Source: Mimosa pudica
Taxonomy: Eukaryota; Streptophyta; Magnoliopsida; Fabales; Fabaceae
Assembly: GCA_029929735.1 (NCBI GenBank)
Contig: JAKELP010000021.1
Location: 2,559,501 to 2,623,500, forward strand
Reading direction: 5' to 3'
DNA: 64,000 nucleotides
Shown here: piece after piece, positions 58,301 through 64,000 of the stretch
Position numbering within the stretch: position 1 is the stretch's first letter
Layout: the number at the start of each line of letters is the position of its first letter
Translations under genes and position numbers: made by a program
Notes under the pieces: generated by a model
What the model saw: only the letters and a program-made list of their open reading frames with translations
Databases searched by the model: none
Told to the model about the DNA's origin: nothing

Positions 58301-58532
58301 AGTAATCATTTTGGCCAACAAATAATAAAAAATATCTTATTTGTTAAGACCGTCAATTTCCCTCTAATATCGTTTGTAACTTACCACACTCAACAATAAA
58401 CAATGTTAGAGGGAAATTGAAGATCTTTGTCAATAAGATACTTATTAATCGTCAGTTGACCAATTTGATACTGTTTATTATTTGTTGTCCTAATTGAACT
58501 TATATAATTGTTTGTTGGCCAAAATGATTATT
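58301..58532. mobile_element. Foldback element, ~90-bp imperfect arms
   Basis: AGTAATCATTTTGGCCAACAAA pairs with TTTGTTGGCCAAAATGATTATT, and inside it TATCTTATTTGTTAAGACCG..CAATTTCCCTCTAA pairs with TTAGAGGGAAATTGAAGATC..AATAAGATA. Confidence 0.8.
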
Positions 58533-59604
58533 AACTCATAAGTGAATTCAGTATTAACAACAAAATGTAGGTTAGAAAAAAAAGTAACTTAAATTTTTCA
58601 TTGATGTTTATCTCAAGAGGAGGCAATTCTAGAAAATAAAGGAGGGCAATTGTTTTAGCAAAAGTAAACATTTAGTTTTTTTTTTAATTTTGGAAAAAAT
58701 TCTCAAAAAACCTTATAAAATTTATTTCGCCCAAATATGCCTAATGTATAACCCAAATCCTTTAGTAGCTAGGTGCCATGCATCTGCAACAAGTTTAACT
58801 CTATTTTAGCTGTGTGAATGTATCTTCATGGACAGGCAAATATTTTTCGTTACATTTGTTAATGATAGATTAAACACAGTTATAAAGAGTTACACTCTTT
58901 GAAGATTGATTTTACCAAAGTGCTTAAACAAATTTTTAAGTATATTTTGGTAATCAATTATGCATTTAGCAATTTTTCCTTAACTCTACAACTTTTTTAA
59001 AAACCGAGTTGCTTAATTTTATAAGCTGTTGTTTCTATCCATTGACCCTACCGCTAAAAATGTCGAGAATATACTTAGAACTGATAACAAAACATTCAAT
59101 GATGGTTAAAAAATCGCTTGAAAGTAAATATATCAATATTGTGATGAACTAATGGTTACATCTTCATAAAATTAATACGCAGATCATGAGAATTGGTTGG
59201 TGAAAAAAGAGTTAGCTAAACATTAAAAGGATGACTTTTTTTGGTTGATTCGATGGTCATCATGTCGCCCTTAGGTCAAATACAATGATAATTGATTTGT
59301 AAATAAGATGCCAGAGTGTAGCGATAATAATGATGATGCAATACGAGTTGTTCGAGTCAGTGTTTAACTAAATTAAACTACCTAGTGAGTCAAGATGAAA
59401 TGGGTGATCCATAATGATGCGAGTGATTGGTGCAATGAAAACAAATAGTTTTAGTATTTTTGGTTAAAGGGTGCAATAGAAATGGTTCATGCATGTAAAA
59501 TGATGAAAATAATCTTTGAAATTAATTTCCAATGACTATCTTAACTCAATTAAGATATCTGACAAATCAAAGCACTAAGTTACTAAAATCCCAAGTCTTA
59601 TTAA
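58533..59604. other. Intergenic, no feature recognised
   Basis: AT-rich sequence without long frames or recognised repeat ends. Confidence 0.5.
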
Positions 59605-60600
59605 TCAATGAGTGTTCGCTCCGCAAGTGCACGGGCCGCGCCAAGTAATAAAGTGATAAGAAAAGATCGTTCCCACGAGGATTGAGATACAAATCCGGTT
59701 AAGCAAGAGGCTTAATGATTAAATTAAGTTGAGCTAACAATAAAAGTGATTTGATGAGTAACTGAATAAAAACTATTTTCTAGAATTAAAATTGGACAAT
59801 GATGACAAATTGCTCTCTTTCAAGGATTAATTAGCACCTAGGATTATTTATCCTCCTTGTATCTTGTAACCTTTAATTAACTCCTCCCTAATTACTTGCT
59901 TTAATGTTTATATATGTGTTAACCTAGGGTTCTGAAATACTTGTAAACGCTCCGTCGAGTCAAGAACAAATGTTTAATTTCATTAATCATGCAATCTCTT
60001 GTCACAATTAATGAAACTCAACTTCTAAGTTTCAACCCTAATGTGGCTATGTGAGGCTAATAGGTATATGTCTATCTTATTAACAAAACCATTCATTTAT
60101 CATGCAAACTTCAAGTTCTCACACTATTTTACTCAAGTTCTACATTTAACCTAGCTCTCTCAAGTCATAAGTCAAATGAACATATCAACTAAATGGTGAT
60201 CAATCACTTAGAGGCATTAGGGCTAGAGTAAAATAAACACATATATTTACATTAATCACAATAGAATAGGAGTTTTAAAGAGTTACTCCATACAAGGGTT
60301 CAAAATAATCCTAGATAAAAAGGTTTAGCTACTCATATTCAAGTAAAAACTACAACTCCAAGAGGAATACATAGTCATAAATGCATACAAGTAAGAAGAG
60401 ATGAAGAGGAAACCAGAAGGAGGGAGCTTTAAGTGTCCTTCAATGCTTTCACCAACTTCCCAACCTTCAATCCTCAAATCCCAAGCAAACCCAAAGCCAA
60501 AGAACCCAAGAAGAGAGAGTTTTTGGTGCCCTAGATCTTGCTCCCGTCGAGTCTACCTAGTGTGGTTCAATTCCTCCTTTTATCCTTAAGCTTTTTCAGT
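59605..60600 (-). mobile_element. LTR-like non-coding repeat (minus copy)
   Basis: On the minus strand it runs from a leader (ACTTGTATGCATTTATGAC, CTAGGATTATTTTGAACCC, TTGTATGGAGTAA) through ACTTGAGAGAGCTAGGTT, TTTGCATGATAAATGAATG and AGCCTCACATAGCCACATTA to CCTCGTGGGAACGATC and GTGCACTTGCGGAGCGA. The 5' half matches 63600-64000 (plus) and the overall order matches 8490-9900, so at least three copies of one family are in the window. Short frames inside are not genes. Confidence 0.55.
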
Positions 60601-61485
60601 CAAAAACGCACAATTTCAGTTTCTTCACAGGTTCGCTGTGCGTTCGCGAAATGCGAACCTGTAGCGAAGAATTTGGCAGAGACGGTGTAATTTTGGATTC
60701 GTTCGCTGTTTGTTCGCTGAGCCCTAACGTCCAGCGAATCCCTGTTTCCTTTTTCTCTTCTTCTTTTCTTCCTTGCTTCCAATCTTTTGATGTTCCTATG
60801 CTTGCCCATTTGTTCCTACTCACATTAACTCAAATAGGGAAGGTTGACTCCTCAACACATATATATCAAAAATTAAGCAATTTCAACTCATAATCTCAAT
60901 CACATATATTTTATATCATTTCTCTACACTATGAGTATTGCTATATTCCTATCTATTTGTTTACCAAAAACATGTGATAAATCAGAAAATTTAGATGAAA
61001 TGTGTGTGCAATTATGGAGCTTATCAATGAGTTCAATACCTAATTATTATTGGAACTCATAACAAAAAATAAGGCCATCAGTGATGGGTTTTTACACAAT
61101 TAGTGACAGTTATAAGATACGTCACTAAAATCATTGTGGGTACATGTAAGTAACACTTTTGAGAATCACGGGCGAGACTTAATCGGTCCTTTGCTAAACT
61201 AGCAACGGTCCAAACTATCCCTGCACTATGTTAATTGGGGGGAAAACTTAATTTAAAATTTTGGCATTAGTGACCATTAATGTTATAAAAAGTAAAAAAT
61301 ATATCATAAACTGCCCTAATTAAATTAAAATTTTTAAAACAAATAAATGTAATACAGAAAATAAAAAAGATTACAAAGATTAAAACATGAAAGATGCTAA
61401 CCGGGAATTGGCAACAAAAATTACTCCGATAAAAAACTACTGAATTTCAAATAAAATAAATAAAAAGAAAACATCAGAGAATAAA

Positions 61486-61851
61486 GGGAAAATGACAAAA
61501 AAATGACACTTGAATTTGAGTTGGACAAAATGGGGTCTCCAATTCCAACTTGAACAAATTAGGGATAGTCCTCAATTTGTCCTAAATGAAATTTGTGACT
61601 TTGTGCCAAAAAAGTAGTGAATGACATATTCTAAAGTAGTTAACAACGATACTTGAGTAGTTACCATTCGCAATAACTACTCAAGTATCGCTGTTAACTA
61701 CTTTAGAATATGTCATTCACTACTTTTTTGGCACAAAGTCACAAATTTCATTTAGGACAAATTGAGGACTATCTCTTATTTGTCCAAGTTGGAATTGGAG
61801 ACCCCATTTTGTCCAACTCAAATTCAAGTGTCATATTTTTGTCATTTTCCC
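61486..61851. mobile_element. Foldback element with ~170-bp near-perfect arms
   Basis: GGGAAAATGACAAAAAAATG..GAGTTGGACAAAATGGGGTC..GCCAAAAAAGTAGTGAATG pairs with CATTCACTACTTTTTTGGC..GACCCCATTTTGTCCAACTC..GTCATTTTCCC. The loop is about 15-20 nt near 61665. The high arm identity suggests recent origin. Confidence 0.9.
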
Positions 61852-62142
61852 AAAAATAAATTGGGTGAACCAAATGGAAGGAGGAAGAGAAGTAGAATGT
61901 TGAAGAGTAGAATGAAGGGAAAATGAATGGAAGATTTGAGAGGGGGTATTTATAAAAGGGATGTGTATATACTTTTACTAACGTTGTAAAACCATCATTA
62001 AAACCGTTAATTTTTCATACAAGGGTTGTTACTTGTTAGTAATGGTTATTAGTGCCAGTTTTGAAAACCATCGCTAGTTACTGCTCATATAAAAAAATTG
62101 AAAGATATTTTTGGAGGGCATTCCTTCATATGGAAAAAAATT

Positions 62143-62533
62143 AAAGGCTAAAGTATACTTTTGGTCCCTTATGTTTGCATGAAGTTTCACTTTAGTCCTT
62201 TATGTTTGGAAAGTACACTTTTAGTCCATTTTTGTTAACACCGTTAGTTTAACTTAACGGAAAATGCTAACTTAACAATTTTAAATGAATATTTTATAAT
62301 GAAATTGGACCAAAAATGATAAATTTTTAAAATATAACAATATTTACACTCAAATATTTTAATCTGAACATTTTTCAGTATTTAATATCTATTTAAAATT
62401 GTTAAGTTAGCATTTTCCGTTAAGTTCAACTAACGGTGTTAACAAAAAAGGACTAAAAGTGTACTTTCCAAATATAAAGGACTAAATTGAAACTTGATGC
62501 AAAGATAAGGGACCAAAAAAATACTTTAGCCAA
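62143..62533. mobile_element. Foldback MITE, second copy of the 23496 family
   Basis: GGCTAAAGTATACTTTTGG..CCCTTATGTTTGCATGAAG..CACCGTTAGTTTAACTTAACGG with the mirrored right half ending ATACTTTAGCC. It aligns throughout with 23496-23885. Confidence 0.88.
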
Positions 62534-63099
62534 AATTAAAAATATTTTTAGAGTACATTAGTGACTGTTTGAAAACCTTACTTATATTAATGCCCTCACA
62601 TATTTTTCTTATTATATAAATTTTTTTGTGGACATTACTAATGCCCTCACAAATATTTATTATTTTTAACTTTTTAGAAGTGGGCATTAGTGAGTTATTT
62701 TTTAATAGTCACTAATGTCTTAACAAATATTTATTTTTTAAATTTTTTCATAAGTGGGCATTAGTTATCTCACAAATACATTATTTTTTCAGTTTAGTGG
62801 GAAGGAATTTTACATATAAATGTTTTTATTAATATTTTAATATTTAGTGGCAATTTGGGTTGCAAAAACCGTCACTAAAGAATTGTCCCTGTTCTGGCGC
62901 CAATTTGTCACTAATTTAGACACAGTTTTGTTGTCCAAACCGCCGCTAATGTCCACTACTAATAGCTTAATATTCGGTCAAACATAGCGATTTGCCTTTA
63001 AAACTTCTACTATGACAAAATTAACGAAGATGTTTTCAAACCACTACTATTATGACCGTCACTAAATTGTGAGATTTTTTGTAGTATAATATTGACCTA

Positions 63100-64000
63100 A
63101 TGAAATTCATGTCATTTTAGCCCTATAGTTCTTACATTTTTCAGGTGGATTCATATTTGATGTATTTAAAAGGAAAATATGCTAATTTATTATTGGGTTA
63201 AAGTCAAACAATTCTTGACTTAAATGTAAATATTTTACCTTCTTCTTATCAACTTTCGTCTGGTGTAGATTTCATTGATATGTAGGTTGTTGAAATTAAA
63301 CTAATCAATTGAGCAGCATCTAAGTTGCATTTGAAGCAAATTTTAAGGTGTAAAAGGTGGAAAAGAAGGAAAATAAAACCGGAAAAGAAAGTGGTAAAGT
63401 TATTGGTTGTAGCCAAAATTTCAGACTAAATGGTTAGCTTAGCCAAACAAAGGGCAGAGAGTAATTGGCTCTAGCAAAAAATATAAACAAAATTATTTGC
63501 ATGCATGCAGTGATCAAACACTGACAAAGACATTATTGACTTGGGCTTTCTTTGGGGACTCTTGGGGAGCCTCTTAGCTAGGGTTTGAAGGTTTTGAAGG
63601 AGATTCAAATGGAGACTGAAGATTTTGAAGAGATTCAATCTCATTTCCCGTGGTTTTCTTCTTCCGTTCTCTTCCCTCTTGAACTTGATGTTATGAATTC
63701 CTCTATTTTTAAGATCAGTAATTTTGTTCTTTACATGAGTGACTAAACATCCATTCTAGGATTATTTTAAACCTTTGTATGGATTAAGACTTGATATTTC
63801 ATTTCTTTTGGTATTGAATGATATATGTGTGTAGCTTTTATCCTTCTCTTCATACTTCTTTGTGATTGACAACCATTTAAATTTATTTGTTTATGTGGGT
63901 TTGACTTGAGAGAGCTGATCCAAGTGTAGAACTCGGTTAAAATATGTTTGGCGTGAAGTTTACATGATAAATGAATATTTTGTTGGTAAAACAGACATAT
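63100..64000 (+). mobile_element. LTR-like repeat (plus copy), cut by window end
   Basis: From about 63600 it shares CTAGGATTATTTTAAACC, TTTGTATGGATTAA, GACTTGAGAGAGCTGATCC, TACATGATAAATGAATATT and TTGTTGGTAAAACAGACATAT with the reverse strand of 60060-60430. The two copies are in opposite orientation. 63100-63540 is probably its upstream part; that limit is a guess. Confidence 0.5.

Larger units (their letters stand above)
61060..63086. mobile_element. CACTA-like relic with 'GTCACTAAT' subterminal repeats
   Basis: The right edge ends GAGATTTTTTGTAGTA (63071-63086), close to the inverted CACTACAA terminus. Both flanks carry many copies of CATTAGTGAC/GTCACTAAT-type motifs with AAAACC/GGTTTT neighbours (61080-61280, 61980-62090, 62565-63065). 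Such arrays are typical of plant CACTA ends. The middle is occupied by two foldback elements. The left end was not identified. Confidence 0.5.

Noticed and set aside
60401..60893. Short overlapping frames on both strands
   Set aside because: They lie in and beside the LTR-like repeat, have low motif content, and appear on both strands at once because of local GC.

Overview
The window is AT-rich nuclear DNA from a flowering plant, almost certainly a eudicot. The evidence is multi-exon genes with GT-AG introns, plastid-targeted shikimate and folate enzymes, a canonical MIR160 hairpin, and dense Stowaway-like MITEs, tRNA-derived SINEs, hAT, CACTA and Mutator-like non-autonomous elements, and LTR retrotransposon relics. 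An asterid or Lamiales source is possible, but that is only an impression.

Region by region: (1) 735-5949, minus strand, is a complete 13-exon chorismate synthase gene (436 aa predicted). (2) 5950-11000 is intergenic repeat: two SINEs, a near-perfect hairpin, a local duplication and an LTR-like stretch. (3) 11045-19998, minus strand, is a complete 13-exon bifunctional aminodeoxychorismate synthase (918 aa predicted), with a TATA box near 20830 and a probable 5'UTR intron. Its intron 6 carries a 2.07-kb gag-only LTR retrotransposon at 14217-16287, inserted 21 nt past a splice donor. (4) 20983-48700 is gene-poor and full of MITEs, many nested, plus SINEs, foldback elements, tandem arrays and a CACTA-like relic. 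(5) 49660-50630, minus strand, is a MIR160 locus with exact mature miR160, star strand, TATA box and candidate spliced primary transcript. (6) 50700-64000 is again repeat-rich. It contains a 1.2-kb foldback element with about 590-bp arms and an 11-bp direct flank repeat, two hAT-like MITEs (one just upstream of MIR160's flank at 45575, one at 57448), foldbacks, and two oppositely oriented copies of an LTR-like family.

The two protein genes are functionally linked. Chorismate synthase makes chorismate in the plastid, and aminodeoxychorismate synthase takes it into the p-aminobenzoate branch of folate synthesis. They lie in the same orientation only about 5 kb apart. MIR160 is unrelated to them; its known targets are ARF10/16/17-type auxin response factors.

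The gene models were joined by hand from splice signals and reading-phase continuity; every junction keeps frame. Transposon family assignments rest on terminal motifs, target-site duplications and comparison within the window only.
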